This document shows, one piece after another, positions 52,586-61,486 of a stretch of DNA of 64,000 bases (position 1 is its first letter; the number at the start of each line of letters is the position of its first letter). The notes below the pieces were generated by a model. That model saw only the letters and a list, made by a program, of their open reading frames with translations. It did not search any database and was not told the DNA's origin. Source of the stretch: CBDFKV01 sp965249035 (lineage in GTDB: Bacteria; Pseudomonadota; Gammaproteobacteria; Arenicellales; Poriferihabitantaceae); the NCBI GenBank assembly GCA_965249035.1, contig CBDFKV010000007.1, positions 1,178,001 through 1,242,000 of the forward strand, in the 5' to 3' direction. The position numbers and the translations under genes were made by a program.

Positions 52586-53011
52586 TCAATCACATCCATC
52601 GTCGTCGTCATCTTCTGAAAACTCATTGGCCAGAGCCATGTAGCGCGTACCCTTTTCGGTATCTAGAGGTACATTAAATCCACTCAAATACATTTTTGAC
52701 AAGGTCAACGCAGCATCTCGATGGCGGTTTTTAACGGCCTTTTCCAGCCAGACAACCCCTGTCTTGGTATCAGCATCAGGAACCAAGCCTTCGCTGAGCA
52801 AATTGCCCAACACAAACTGTGATTCAGCATCACCTGACGCCGCACCCTTAGCCAGCAGGGTAGCGGCTTTGCTATATTCCGCAGCATTGATCGCGGCGTA
52901 CACTTGCTCAGAAGGCTCAGCGGCCACTCCCACGGCGACGACAATGCCTATTAGCAATGCCACCAACCGCTTCACAGTCTTAGAATGACCTAGCTTATGA
53001 TGATCTGGCAT
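52586..53011 (-). CDS. Sel1/TPR-like secreted or membrane-anchored repeat protein
   Basis: A 141-residue protein from ATG 53011; the ATG at 53074 would extend 80 bp into hisE. A hydrophobic N-terminal segment (VKRLVALLIGIVVAVGVAAE) acts as signal peptide or anchor. Two Sel1-like repeats follow (GDAESQFVLGNLLSEG and RDAALTLSKMYLSG). The tail is acidic with DDDDDGCD. Its start overlaps the hisE end by 17 bp. Role unknown. Confidence 0.65.
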   Translation of the reverse strand: MPDHHKLGHSKTVKRLVALLIGIVVAVGVAAEPSEQVYAAINAAEYSKAATLLAKGAASGDAESQFVLGNLLSEGLVPDADTKTGVVWLEKAVKNRHRDAALTLSKMYLSGFNVPLDTEKGTRYMALANEFSEDDDDDGCD

Positions 53012-53330
53012 TTTTTTCATCGATGCCCGATAAGCCAAAACGCCGATCCAACTCCGCCAAAACGCTAGCTGCATCTAAATCGCGTTCCGCTAACAACACC
53101 AGGGTATGGAACCACAAATCAGCAACTTCGTTAACCAACTCCTGATCAGAACCCGACTCAGCCGCCAGAATCGTTTCAATCGCTTCTTCACCTACCTTTT
53201 TCTGAATCATCTCGCGGCCTTTATGCAATAAAGAAGCGACGTAGGAATCATCGGGATTTTCGCCTTTGCGGGCTGCAATCACCGCATCCAGCTTCAACAA
53301 AATATCGGTTTTTGACGGCGAACTATTCAT
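52995..53330 (-). CDS. hisE: Phosphoribosyl-ATP pyrophosphatase
   Basis: A 111-residue MazG-like enzyme, the second step of histidine synthesis. From ATG 53330 (4 bp overlap with the hisI stop) the sequence contains KKVGEEAIETILAAESGSDQ and LVNEVADLWFHTLVLLAERD. The upstream ATG at 53387 lies inside hisI and is rejected. Confidence 0.93.
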   Translation of the reverse strand: MNSSPSKTDILLKLDAVIAARKGENPDDSYVASLLHKGREMIQKKVGEEAIETILAAESGSDQELVNEVADLWFHTLVLLAERDLDAASVLAELDRRFGLSGIDEKNARSS

Positions 53331-53716
53331 TGAGATTTTCCGTAAATAGCATCTGCCGATTTGATCACTGGCTCCACTGTTTTCCAACGACCACTATCGA
53401 GTTGCTGAAAAAAACAATGGCGTCTTCCTGTATGGCATGCAATGCCGCCAATTTGCTCTACTTTCAGCAAAATCACGTCATTGTCGCAGTCGAGGCGGAT
53501 ATCTTTGAGCGCTTGTACATGACCTGATTCCTCACCTTTTCGCCATAGCTTTTGGCGCGAGCGTGAATAATAAATCGCGCGATTTTCATCGACCGTTGCC
53601 GCTAATGCTTCGGGATTCATCCACGCCATCATCAGCACTTGGCCGCTTTCATGATCCTGTGCGATCGCGGGCACTAAGCCGTCAGCCGTCCATTTAATTT
53701 GATCTAGCCAATTCAT
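53327..53716 (-). CDS. hisI: Phosphoribosyl-AMP cyclohydrolase
   Basis: The third step of histidine synthesis, as a separate protein of 129 residues. Family signs are VLMMAWMNPEALAATVDENR, SRQKLWRKGEESGHVQ, and the zinc ligands around DCDNDVILLKVEQIGGIACH. It overlaps hisF by 4 bp. Confidence 0.95.
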   Translation of the reverse strand: MNWLDQIKWTADGLVPAIAQDHESGQVLMMAWMNPEALAATVDENRAIYYSRSRQKLWRKGEESGHVQALKDIRLDCDNDVILLKVEQIGGIACHTGRRHCFFQQLDSGRWKTVEPVIKSADAIYGKSQ

Positions 53717-54486
53717 AAGCGCACCTCAATCCCCGCCTTCGCCATATGGGCCTTAGCTTGCTGAACACTATATTCACCAAAGTGGAAAATACTCGCCGCT
53801 AAAACTGCATCTGCGCCCGCGATTTTAACCCCATCAACCAAATGATCCAAATTGCCCACCCCACCCGAGGCGATCACCGGAATTGTCACCGCGTCAACAA
53901 TGGCTCGCGTTAGCGCCAGATTAAATCCTACTTTTGTGCCATCTCGATCCATGCTGGTCAGCAGAATCTCGCCCGCGCCGTTTTGTTCCATGCGCTTAGC
54001 CCAGTCGACCGCATCCAGCCCGGTTGGCTTACGACCGCCGTGAGTAAATAGCTCCCAGCGCAGCGGTTCACCTTCCCCAGAAACTGTTTTCGCATCAATC
54101 GACACCACAATACATTGGTTGCCAAAATGATTGCTCGCTTCGGTGATGAACTCGGGGTTAAACACCGCCGTGGTATTGATCCCAACCTTATCGGCGCCAG
54201 CATGCAACATGCGGTGAATATCATCCAGCTTGCGAATTCCGCCGCCGACGGTTAGCGGAATAAATACTTGGCTGGCAACCGCTTCAACCACGTGCACAAT
54301 CGTGTCACGGGCATCAGAGCTGGCGGTGATATCCAAAAAAGTGATTTCGTCTGCGCCTTGCTCATCGTAGCGCCTCGCCACTTCAACTGGGTCGCCCGCA
54401 TCGCGAATATCAACAAACTGCACGCCTTTTACGACGCGACCCTGGTCCACGTCCAAGCACGGAATAATTCGTTTGGCTAAGCCCAT
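53713..54486 (-). CDS. hisF: Imidazole glycerol phosphate synthase cyclase subunit HisF
   Basis: A 257-residue TIM barrel that closes the imidazole ring using ammonia from HisH. Catalytic Asp residues are seen in PCLDVDQGRVVKG and LTSMDRDGTKVGFN, and phosphate-binding loops in VGGGIRK and ASGGVGN. Two bp separate it from hisA. Confidence 0.96.
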   Translation of the reverse strand: MGLAKRIIPCLDVDQGRVVKGVQFVDIRDAGDPVEVARRYDEQGADEITFLDITASSDARDTIVHVVEAVASQVFIPLTVGGGIRKLDDIHRMLHAGADKVGINTTAVFNPEFITEASNHFGNQCIVVSIDAKTVSGEGEPLRWELFTHGGRKPTGLDAVDWAKRMEQNGAGEILLTSMDRDGTKVGFNLALTRAIVDAVTIPVIASGGVGNLDHLVDGVKIAGADAVLAASIFHFGEYSVQQAKAHMAKAGIEVRL

Positions 54487-54488
54487 CG

Positions 54489-55250
54489 TTACGCCTCCTC
54501 AGCCGAATACGCGGCACTCATCCGATCGAGCAATGCCTGACCAGCAGCGAAATCCAGCGTACCTTCATAAATTGCACGACCCGTAATCGCACCCGCCAGC
54601 TGGCATTGCGTCACGTTGGCTAAGTGTTCAAGATCTGCCAGTTGATGCACACCGCCAGCGGCAATCACCGGGATCGACACGGCTTCCGCCAACAGCTGGG
54701 TGTTATCTGCATTGGCGCCGTTCAGCATGCCGTCCCGGCCAATGTCGGTATAAATGATCGACTCAATGCCGTCGCTTTCAAATTGCTGGGCTAAATCCAC
54801 CAAACCCAACTCGGTCACTGTCAACCAGCCTTCGGTTGCGACTTGGTCACCCTTGGCATCTAGGCCGACAATAATGTGCTCGCCACCAAACTCTTGGCAC
54901 AAAGCCGCAATAAAGGGTGGATCGTTAACCGCTTTTGTCCCGATAATGACATAACTCACCCCGGCGTCCAGATAGCCAGCAACCGTGTCACGATTACGCA
55001 CACCACCCCCAATCTGTACGGGTAACTGCGGATGATTCGCGCAAATTTTAGCGACAATCTCAGCGTTGATCGGTTGACCTGATTTAGCCCCATCCAGATC
55101 GACGATATGCAAACGCCGCGCACCTGCTTCAACCCAACGGTCTGCGACTTGCACTGGGTCGGTATCAAACACGGTTTTATCGCCGTAATCGCCTTGGCGC
55201 AAGCGCACACACTGGCCGTCGATTAAATCAATGGCGGGAATTAATAACAT
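54489..55250 (-). CDS. hisA: Phosphoribosylformimino-AICAR-ribotide isomerase HisA
   Basis: A 253-residue TIM barrel paralogous to HisF. The first Asp lies in IPAIDLIDGQCVRLRQGDY, the second in YTDIGRDGMLNGAN, with QIGGGVRN and AAGGVHQ phosphate loops. It carries out the Amadori-type isomerisation before the HisF/HisH step. Confidence 0.96.
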   Translation of the reverse strand: MLLIPAIDLIDGQCVRLRQGDYGDKTVFDTDPVQVADRWVEAGARRLHIVDLDGAKSGQPINAEIVAKICANHPQLPVQIGGGVRNRDTVAGYLDAGVSYVIIGTKAVNDPPFIAALCQEFGGEHIIVGLDAKGDQVATEGWLTVTELGLVDLAQQFESDGIESIIYTDIGRDGMLNGANADNTQLLAEAVSIPVIAAGGVHQLADLEHLANVTQCQLAGAITGRAIYEGTLDFAAGQALLDRMSAAYSAEEA

Positions 55251-55269
55251 CGTTGTTCTCTCTTATACC

Positions 55270-55902
55270 TTATACGTTCCAGGTGACAAAGTTTTCAATC
55301 AGTTTAAGCCCATCATGCTGACTTTTCTCAGGATGAAATTGCACGGCGAATAGATTGTCTTTCGCGGCTGCCGCGGTGAATGGCACGCCGTATTCGCAGC
55401 GCCCGACCTCAACCTCAGCCTCACTTTGTGCGTAATAGCTGTGGACAAAATAAAACCGCGCTTTGTTTTCAATCCCATCCCACAGCGGGTGATTTTGCAC
55501 TTGCGTGACATTATTCCAACCCATGTGCGGGATTTTCAGCCGCGTGCCGTCTGACTGCATATCGGTCGAAAAATGCAGCACTTCACCCGGCAAGATATTC
55601 AGGCAATCGGTACCGCCGTTTTCTTCACTGCGCCCAAACAGCGCCTGCAAACCCAGGCACACACCCAGCACCGGGCGTGAATCGACGACATAAGCAATCG
55701 CCTCACGAATATGCTCTTGTTCCATTTGCTTCATCCAAGTGCCAATCGCCCCTTGCCCCGGCAATACGACCCGATCCGCACCTTTTATGACTTCTGGCAA
55801 GTGGCTAATCAGCACCGTATCTTTGGGTGACACGTGCTCAACTGCCTTGGCAACCGAACGCAGATTACCTGTGCCCAGATCAACCACTACAATCTTTGCC
55901 AC
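55270..55902 (-). CDS. hisH: Imidazole glycerol phosphate synthase glutaminase subunit HisH
   Basis: A class I glutaminase of about 210 residues that feeds ammonia to HisF. The start is a GTG at 55902, one base past the hisB stop, giving VAKIVVVDLGTGNLRSVAKA; the upstream ATG at 56028 lies in hisB and is rejected. The nucleophile Cys is in GVCLGLQALFG and the His-Glu pair in QFHPEKSQHDG. Confidence 0.93.
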   Translation of the reverse strand: MAKIVVVDLGTGNLRSVAKAVEHVSPKDTVLISHLPEVIKGADRVVLPGQGAIGTWMKQMEQEHIREAIAYVVDSRPVLGVCLGLQALFGRSEENGGTDCLNILPGEVLHFSTDMQSDGTRLKIPHMGWNNVTQVQNHPLWDGIENKARFYFVHSYYAQSEAEVEVGRCEYGVPFTAAAAKDNLFAVQFHPEKSQHDGLKLIENFVTWNV

Positions 55903-55903
55903 G

Positions 55904-56497
55904 TTACAGCGATCCTTTAGTGGATGGCACCACGTCAGCGGCACGCGCATCAATCGCGACCGCCATTCGCAACGCTCGTCCGAAAGCTTTGAAAATCGTC
56001 TCAACGATGTGATGAGAGTTGTGCCCACGTAAGTTATCGATGTGCAGTGTGGTTAAGGCATGATTGCTAAAGCCTTGAAAAAACTCATGCACCAGCTCTA
56101 CCTCAAACTGACCAATACGTTCGCTGGGATAGCTGACACTTTCCACCAAGCCTGGCCGCCCAGAAAAATCAATCACCACCCGGCTCAGTGCTTCATCCAA
56201 TGGCACGTAGGCGTGGCCATAACGTACGATGCCTTTCTTGTTGCCGATGGCTTTAGCCACTGCTTGGCCCAGCGTAATGCCAATATCTTCAACCGTATGG
56301 TGCGCATCTATCTCAAGATCGCCTTTGGCAATCACACTAATATCCATCATGCCGTGGCGTGCGATTTGGTCCAGCATGTGGTCAAGAAATGGCACACCAG
56401 TATCAAAACTAGCGCTGCCGCTACCGTCCAGATTCAGACTGATAGCGATATCAGTTTCATTGGTTGTACGTTGTACGCTCGCGGTTCTATCGGACAC
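55904..56497 (-). CDS. hisB: Imidazoleglycerol-phosphate dehydratase
   Basis: A 197-residue monofunctional dehydratase (without the phosphatase domain found in E. coli HisB). Metal-binding His clusters are DHMLDQIARHGMMD, DAHHTVEDIGI and GHNSHHIVETIFKAFGRALR. First gene of the operon hisB-H-A-F-I-E. hisG, D and C are not in the window. Confidence 0.95.
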   Translation of the reverse strand: MSDRTASVQRTTNETDIAISLNLDGSGSASFDTGVPFLDHMLDQIARHGMMDISVIAKGDLEIDAHHTVEDIGITLGQAVAKAIGNKKGIVRYGHAYVPLDEALSRVVIDFSGRPGLVESVSYPSERIGQFEVELVHEFFQGFSNHALTTLHIDNLRGHNSHHIVETIFKAFGRALRMAVAIDARAADVVPSTKGSL

Positions 56498-56701
56498 GGA
56501 TCAATCACCTGATTACATTGAGCACGCTATTTTACGGTCTGAGCCGGTTGATTGATACCACCCTTGCGGACAGTCTGAAATAACCAAAAACCATTTAGAT
56601 CGGGCAATTGGCTTAAGATTATGGGCGCTTTGAAGTGCTACACTAATCGTCAACGATTCCTTACCTTAAGTGAACCATCCAGATGATCAGAGGAGATCAA
56701 C

Positions 56702-57127
56702 ATGTCTGAACCCATTGAAGCGAAGGCCAGCTGCCTGTGCGGTGCCGTTACAATAAGCGCTAAAAACATTAACCCTAAAGTCGGTGCCTGCCATTGCGGC
56801 ATGTGCAGAACCTGGGGTGGCGGACCATGGTTGGCAGTAGACTGCGGCACTGAAGTCCGCTTTAAAGGTGAGAAGCATATTTCTAAATTTGATTCCTCCG
56901 AATGGGCTGAGCGCGGCTTTTGCAGTCAATGCGGCACTCACCTTTTTTACCGACTTAAACGAACACGACAATTGTTTATGCCCGTTGGTTTGTTCGATTT
57001 AGAAGCCTTTGATTTCGACCATCAAATATTTATTGACAAAAAACCTTCTTATTATTCATTTTCCAACCAGACAAAAGATCTGACTGAAGCCGAAGTCTTC
57101 GCGAAGTATGCACCGCCTGAGGAGTGA
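56702..57127 (+). CDS. GFA-family protein (glutathione-dependent formaldehyde-activating type)
   Basis: A 141-residue zinc protein of the Mss4/GFA fold. Cys ligands: CLCGAV, ACHCGMCR and GFCSQCGTHLFY. The family is named after an enzyme joining glutathione and formaldehyde, but most members have no proven activity. Good ribosome site AGAGGAG before the ATG. Confidence 0.88.
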   Translation: MSEPIEAKASCLCGAVTISAKNINPKVGACHCGMCRTWGGGPWLAVDCGTEVRFKGEKHISKFDSSEWAERGFCSQCGTHLFYRLKRTRQLFMPVGLFDLEAFDFDHQIFIDKKPSYYSFSNQTKDLTEAEVFAKYAPPEE

Positions 57128-57160
57128 ATCCAAGACGTCTACACAAAGAGGAAAAACACT

Positions 57161-57601
57161 ATGCCTGAAATTAATCACCGCGTCGGCATCAAAGCCACGC
57201 CTAAGCACATTTACGCGGCACTAACGACCGATACAGGTCTCGCCAGCTGGTGGACCTCCGACACCTCGGGAGCGGGTGAGGTTGGCGCAATCATTGAGTT
57301 TCGTTTTGGTGACCATGTTTCTGCCTTTCAAGTGACAGAACTACAGCCGAACCAATCCGTGCGTTGGCAATATCACAGCGCCGCTCCAGAAGCGTGGGTT
57401 GGCACTGAAGTCTCGTTTGAGTTACAAGCCACAGAGGCACAAACTTTTGTTCGTTTTAGACACAGTGGCTGGGATGAATCATCTGACTTCATGGCGCATT
57501 GCAGCACTAAATGGGCGGTTTTTTTGCTCAGCCTAAAAGGCGCGATTGAAACGGGGCGCGGCAAGCCCTTCCCGAACGATACCCCAATCGACCACACCTA
57601 A
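57161..57601 (+). CDS. SRPBCC/AHSA1-family protein
   Basis: A 146-residue START-like protein with IKATPKHIYAALTTDTGLAS then WWTS at the N terminus and a C-terminal helix (CSTKWAVFLLSLKGAIETGR). Family members bind small hydrophobic ligands or act as stress proteins. It lies 33 bp after the GFA gene, likely cotranscribed. Confidence 0.85.
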   Translation: MPEINHRVGIKATPKHIYAALTTDTGLASWWTSDTSGAGEVGAIIEFRFGDHVSAFQVTELQPNQSVRWQYHSAAPEAWVGTEVSFELQATEAQTFVRFRHSGWDESSDFMAHCSTKWAVFLLSLKGAIETGRGKPFPNDTPIDHT

Positions 57602-57622
57602 ATGAATAGGTAACAGAGCTGG

Positions 57623-57916
57623 CTAGCAACCAATAATTTTGGTGATGACGCCGCGTGATTTGGTTGCTTCAAGAATTGATTGGGCTGCTATTGTGTGGTG
57701 GCAATAATCAACCATCAAAATGGTCGGTGATTGACGTTTAAACATCGCCCGATTCACACCCTGAAGTCGCTGGATCACCGTCAGTATCATCTGCTGTTCG
57801 CGCTGTGTGGCACCATATTTCAGCCAAATCAATACTGAGCACTGACGGGCTGATTCCATACTCGGAATCTCGGTTTGATGTTCACTTGCGCTTAGGTCTG
57901 TATGCATCATATTCAT
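57623..57916 (-). CDS. Small protein with ferredoxin-like (HMA-type) fold, no CxxC
   Basis: A 97-residue protein. The order VLIWLKYGATQREQQMILTV, LQGVNRAMFKRQSPTILMVD and ILEATKSRGVITKIIGC follows the beta-alpha-beta-beta-alpha-beta pattern of heavy-metal-associated domains, including GV in the middle and IG at the end. The metal-binding CxxC is missing, so metal binding is doubtful. About the first 24 residues are unlike the family. Function unknown. Confidence 0.55.
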   Translation of the reverse strand: MNMMHTDLSASEHQTEIPSMESARQCSVLIWLKYGATQREQQMILTVIQRLQGVNRAMFKRQSPTILMVDYCHHTIAAQSILEATKSRGVITKIIGC

Positions 57917-58167
57917 CGGTCACTCCTCGCTGTTGGGTTGGTTGTTACTGGGTTAAGGCAAACAATGATCAAAATGCCTGTGCTTTGAATCCTATTTACC
58001 CCTCAATAACTGATGCAAACAGTCTAGATGCAATGCACTCAATGCGTATGTGTCATATATCACGTGATCTGAATAACACGATGTACCCTATAACTTTGTC
58101 ATTGAGGGGTATCACAACGGCACCTGAAACCCGTTAAAATCACCGCTCACTCCATTGATCCAAACCG

Positions 58168-58776
58168 ATGAACCAATCTGTATTTGAAAAAGCCGTCTCC
58201 TTGATGGATACCGCCAACCGTGAAGACCCTAATATTGAACTGGCTGACGGCCGAGAATGGCCTAAGGAATTGCTATATTCAGAACGCATGACTGGCATGC
58301 TGAAACGCTACCAACCCGCAGCGGATGAGGTTACTCAGCTTGCCATTCGTGGTCAGCACATCCAGCGCTGGAAATCACCACGCGATGCCTTTTCGATGGA
58401 TAGAAAAGGCTATCACCAGTGGCGCACCCAGCTATACACCTTCCACGCGAATGCCGTTGCCGATTTGATGGCCCAAGCGGGCTATGACTCAGCTGCTCAA
58501 GAACGCGCCAGAACAGCCGTTGGCAAGCGTGAGCTTAAAACCAACTCTGATACCCAGCTGGTTGAAGACGTTGCTGGCTTGGTATTTATTGAACATTATT
58601 TGCAAGCATTTGCGGATAAGCACCCAGAGTACGACGAACAAAAATGGGTGTCCATTATTCGCAAAACCTGGCAGAAAATGTCTGCAGATGCGCACCAGTT
58701 TGCGCTTTCTGGCCAGGTGAAATTACCCGAGCCACTTATCCCACTCATTCAGAAATCGGTTACCGACAGCAGCTAA
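58168..58776 (+). CDS. DUF4202-family protein
   Basis: A 202-residue soluble protein with the DUF4202 pattern: a Glu/Asp-rich start (TANREDPNIELADGREW), LLYSERMTGML, AIRGQHIQRWKSPRDAFSMD, GYHQWRTQLYTFHA and VEDVAGLVFIEHYL. The His-, Asp- and Glu-rich motifs suggest a metal-dependent phosphohydrolase-like (HD) fold, but no function is known. Its stop overlaps the convergent DMT transporter gene by 4 bp. Confidence 0.8.
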   Translation: MNQSVFEKAVSLMDTANREDPNIELADGREWPKELLYSERMTGMLKRYQPAADEVTQLAIRGQHIQRWKSPRDAFSMDRKGYHQWRTQLYTFHANAVADLMAQAGYDSAAQERARTAVGKRELKTNSDTQLVEDVAGLVFIEHYLQAFADKHPEYDEQKWVSIIRKTWQKMSADAHQFALSGQVKLPEPLIPLIQKSVTDSS

Positions 58777-59702
58777 AGCAGTCGCGGCACACGCTTGCGC
58801 TGCATAATAAAAACTGCCAGCACTACCAGGACCAGGCCCAACAAGTGCGCCCAGCCAAATTGCTCATTGATTAAGATTACCGCAAATACAGCGGTGGCAA
58901 CCGGGCCGATGGTGCTGGTAATGGCGGTTTGATCGGGGCCAATGCGACCAATCGCAATTGCGATCAGAAATGATGGCAGCACGGTACTAATGATCGACAT
59001 CGCAAATATCAACCACCACGCAGCCCACGGCACTGCTAAATCAGCGATGGGGCTGGTTATGAAGTAATGAATAAAAATATAAATACTGCTCGAAATCATG
59101 GCGATGATCGTAAACTCCATGCTACCCATCGCATCAATCAGCGGCTTGCTAAGTAACACATATAGCGCAAACGAAATCGCTGCAACCATCACCAAACTAG
59201 CGCCAAGTAAGACTTGATCACCCGCCGAAGCCCAGTCTTTCAGTACGATAACGCTGACGCCCAGATACGAAATCAGCAGCGCCAACCAGGCATTAGGTGT
59301 AATCCGTCGTCTCCAAATCAGCCAGCCGAGGAGCGCCACCAGCGTTGGATAGCTGAACAGAATTAACCGCTCTAGCTGGGCGCTGACGTATTGCAGCCCT
59401 TTCAAGTCAGTCAACGCAGCTAAGTAATAGCCGATGAACCCCACGCCTGCGGTTTTTAGCAACAGTTTGGCATCGATCTGAAATTTAGAGGGATCGCGTT
59501 GAATAATTACCAAGCCGATCAATACATAAACCGGCATTGAAATCAGCATGCGCCAAGTCAGTATAGTCAGGCTATCGATCCCATACTCATAGATCAGCTT
59601 AATCAGCACTGGCTTAAGCGAAAACAGCAAAGCTGATGCCAGCCCGCAAGCCAAGCCGATCAGGTATTCTCGATCGCGGGAGAAAAAGGTGGGCGGTGTC
59701 AT
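58773..59702 (-). CDS. EamA/DMT-superfamily transporter
   Basis: A 309-residue membrane protein with ten hydrophobic segments and two EamA repeats. The N terminus ALLFSLKPVLIKLIYEYGID is typical. Substrate unknown. Followed upstream by the SixA-like gene, 23 bp apart on the same strand. Confidence 0.86.
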   Translation of the reverse strand: MTPPTFFSRDREYLIGLACGLASALLFSLKPVLIKLIYEYGIDSLTILTWRMLISMPVYVLIGLVIIQRDPSKFQIDAKLLLKTAGVGFIGYYLAALTDLKGLQYVSAQLERLILFSYPTLVALLGWLIWRRRITPNAWLALLISYLGVSVIVLKDWASAGDQVLLGASLVMVAAISFALYVLLSKPLIDAMGSMEFTIIAMISSSIYIFIHYFITSPIADLAVPWAAWWLIFAMSIISTVLPSFLIAIAIGRIGPDQTAITSTIGPVATAVFAVILINEQFGWAHLLGLVLVVLAVFIMQRKRVPRLL

Positions 59703-59725
59703 AGCCCGGCTGTGCGAGCCAGAGT

Positions 59726-60223
59726 TTAGAGTTCGTTGGGGCGCTTTAATATCAGCAGTTCACCCCGATTAGCACTCGCATCAGCTAATCGAATAACGGC
59801 AACATTGGCGGTGGTCATCAGCTTTCCATCTGCTTGTGGCTCAGCGTTGGGGCATAATTGCTCCAGCAGCATTTCCATGCCGGGGTTGTGCGCCACCAGC
59901 ATGACGGTATCAAAGGTCTTAAATTCCTTACGGGCTATTTTGAGCAAAGTCTGGGCGGAACTCATGTACATCGATTGCCGCCAATCAATCTTTGAAGAAT
60001 CAAAGCCCAGTTCTGCGGCGGCCAATTCAGCAGTTTGCTGAGCGCGCAAAGCGGGCGATGCCAAGATCGCTTGAGGCTGTCGAGACTGGGCCGCTAGCCA
60101 CTGCCCCATTTTCGGCGCACTCTTGAAGCCGCGGCCACTCAGCGGGCGATCAAAATCACTGCGCGCATCAGACTCCCATGACGATTTTGCGTGACGAAAT
60201 AAAATGAGTGTTTTTTCAGACAT
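59726..60223 (-). CDS. sixA: SixA-like histidine phosphatase
   Basis: A roughly 165-residue protein of the histidine phosphatase superfamily. The RHxK form of the catalytic motif, LFRHAKSSW, is the mark of SixA, which dephosphorylates phosphohistidine in HPt domains. The second His is in LVAHNPGMEML. Start ATG 60223 is preferred over 60235 (four extra residues). Confidence 0.85.
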   Translation of the reverse strand: MSEKTLILFRHAKSSWESDARSDFDRPLSGRGFKSAPKMGQWLAAQSRQPQAILASPALRAQQTAELAAAELGFDSSKIDWRQSMYMSSAQTLLKIARKEFKTFDTVMLVAHNPGMEMLLEQLCPNAEPQADGKLMTTANVAVIRLADASANRGELLILKRPNEL

Positions 60224-60324
60224 AGCGCGCCTCATAGGCTGGATTAGGGTTAGAACTTATAATTATGATGATGATTCTAACTCAGGTGTTCTGCTGGTAA
60301 CACCGTATCGCCGATAAAATGCTC

Positions 60325-60354
60325 AAAAAAAGAGAGCCTCTAGGACTCTCTTCT
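60325..60354 (-). terminator. Terminator of the hsp20 gene
   Basis: Read on the minus strand: stem AGAGAGTCC / GGCTCTCT with loop TAGA and a T7 tail. It lies 60-90 bp after the hsp20 stop. Confidence 0.75.
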
Positions 60355-60411
60355 TGATCAAGCCGCGCAAGTCTTTCACGCGGTGACGTCTAAAAGACGG
60401 CCAAAAGACCG

Positions 60412-60846
60412 CTAATGCACTTTGACATCAATCATCTTCGGCTTGGCCTTTTCCGTCTTCGGAATCGTCAGGCGCAAAACACCATCTTTATAATTCGCCT
60501 CAACTGCGTCGACGTCAATTTCATCGGGCAAGCTGAAACGGCGCTCAAATTTACCGTAAGTGCTTTCAACTCGATGCCATTGCTCGTCTTCACTCGCTTC
60601 CTGCATTTTCTTTTCACCTTTGATCGTCAACACGCTCTCTTCGACCGTAACGCTGACATCTTCTTTTTCGACACCCGGTAACTCGGTTTGCACCAAATAC
60701 TGTGTACCAGACTCCTGAATATCGACCGACGGCACCCACGCTTTTGCGCCTTGCTTGTCCTGCCCATCAGCGGGCACCGCATAACGATTCACCATTTGAT
60801 TAAATTCCTTGAACGGATCCCAAACTACTGTTTTCATATCTATCAC
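60412..60846 (-). CDS. Small heat-shock protein (Hsp20/alpha-crystallin)
   Basis: A 144-residue ATP-independent holdase. The alpha-crystallin domain runs from about 38 to 132 (VDIQESGTQYLVQTELPGVE, then YGKFERRFSLPDEID and YKDGVLRLTIPK). The C-terminal I-x-I/V motif is represented by IDVKVH at the end. Single gene with its own terminator. Confidence 0.93.
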   Translation of the reverse strand: MIDMKTVVWDPFKEFNQMVNRYAVPADGQDKQGAKAWVPSVDIQESGTQYLVQTELPGVEKEDVSVTVEESVLTIKGEKKMQEASEDEQWHRVESTYGKFERRFSLPDEIDVDAVEANYKDGVLRLTIPKTEKAKPKMIDVKVH

Positions 60847-60944
60847 CTCGTGTTGATTTCTCGAATGCGTCGCCGCATTAGCAATGCCTATAACTTGGTG
60901 ATGACTATTTATATTTCAAATACTATATTGAGATTTTTCTGGTT

Positions 60945-61376
60945 TCACAAATAGACCGTCTCGGCACGCTTGCAAAAAGCATCGACCATATTGTCCGCGA
61001 TTTTTTTGAACACAGGGCCAATGACTGCACCCACCAGCTTATTCGAAAAACCAAATTCAAGGTCCAGGCTAATCTTGCAAGAGGATTCATCCAACTCCTG
61101 AAAGCGCCATAAGCCGCCCAGCTCACTAAATGGGCCATTGAGCAAGCGCAAATGAATTTCTTCGTATGGAGTTAGGGTGTTTTCGGTGGTAAAGGCTTTA
61201 TGAATGCCTTTAAATGCAATCACCACCTCGGCGGTCATTTTATCATCAGCCTGATCCAGCACCGATCCGCCGCCGCACCACGGCAAAAACTCCCCGTAAC
61301 GGTCAACGTCGTTAACCAGGTCGTACATTTGCTGAGCGCTGTAAGGGATCAGGGCGGATCGTTCAATATGGTACAT
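60945..61376 (-). CDS. ratA: RatA-type SRPBCC protein (coenzyme-Q-binding/ribosome-associated)
   Basis: A 143-residue START-like protein beginning MYHIERSALIPYSAQQMYDL then VNDVDRYGEFLPWC, the typical RatA/Coq10 N terminus, with LNGPFSELGGLWRFQEL and FGFSNKLVGAVIGPVFKKIA. In E. coli RatA is called a toxin blocking 70S formation; other members bind ubiquinone. It is divergent from smpB, its standard neighbour. The partner ratB is not next to it. Confidence 0.88.
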   Translation of the reverse strand: MYHIERSALIPYSAQQMYDLVNDVDRYGEFLPWCGGGSVLDQADDKMTAEVVIAFKGIHKAFTTENTLTPYEEIHLRLLNGPFSELGGLWRFQELDESSCKISLDLEFGFSNKLVGAVIGPVFKKIADNMVDAFCKRAETVYL

Positions 61377-61486
61377 TTGGGTATATCAAAAACAGTATAC
61401 TCCGCGCATTAAAGCACATCTGGGCACCGAAAAAGAGAGGTGATTCAGCTTTCATCCGCTCGCCTAGCTAATCGCCGTACAAAAAC

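Noticed and set aside
60847..60944. Heat-shock (sigma-32) promoter for hsp20
   Set aside because: A TTGAAA-like -35 is present on the minus strand, but no CCCCAT-like -10 lies at a suitable distance.
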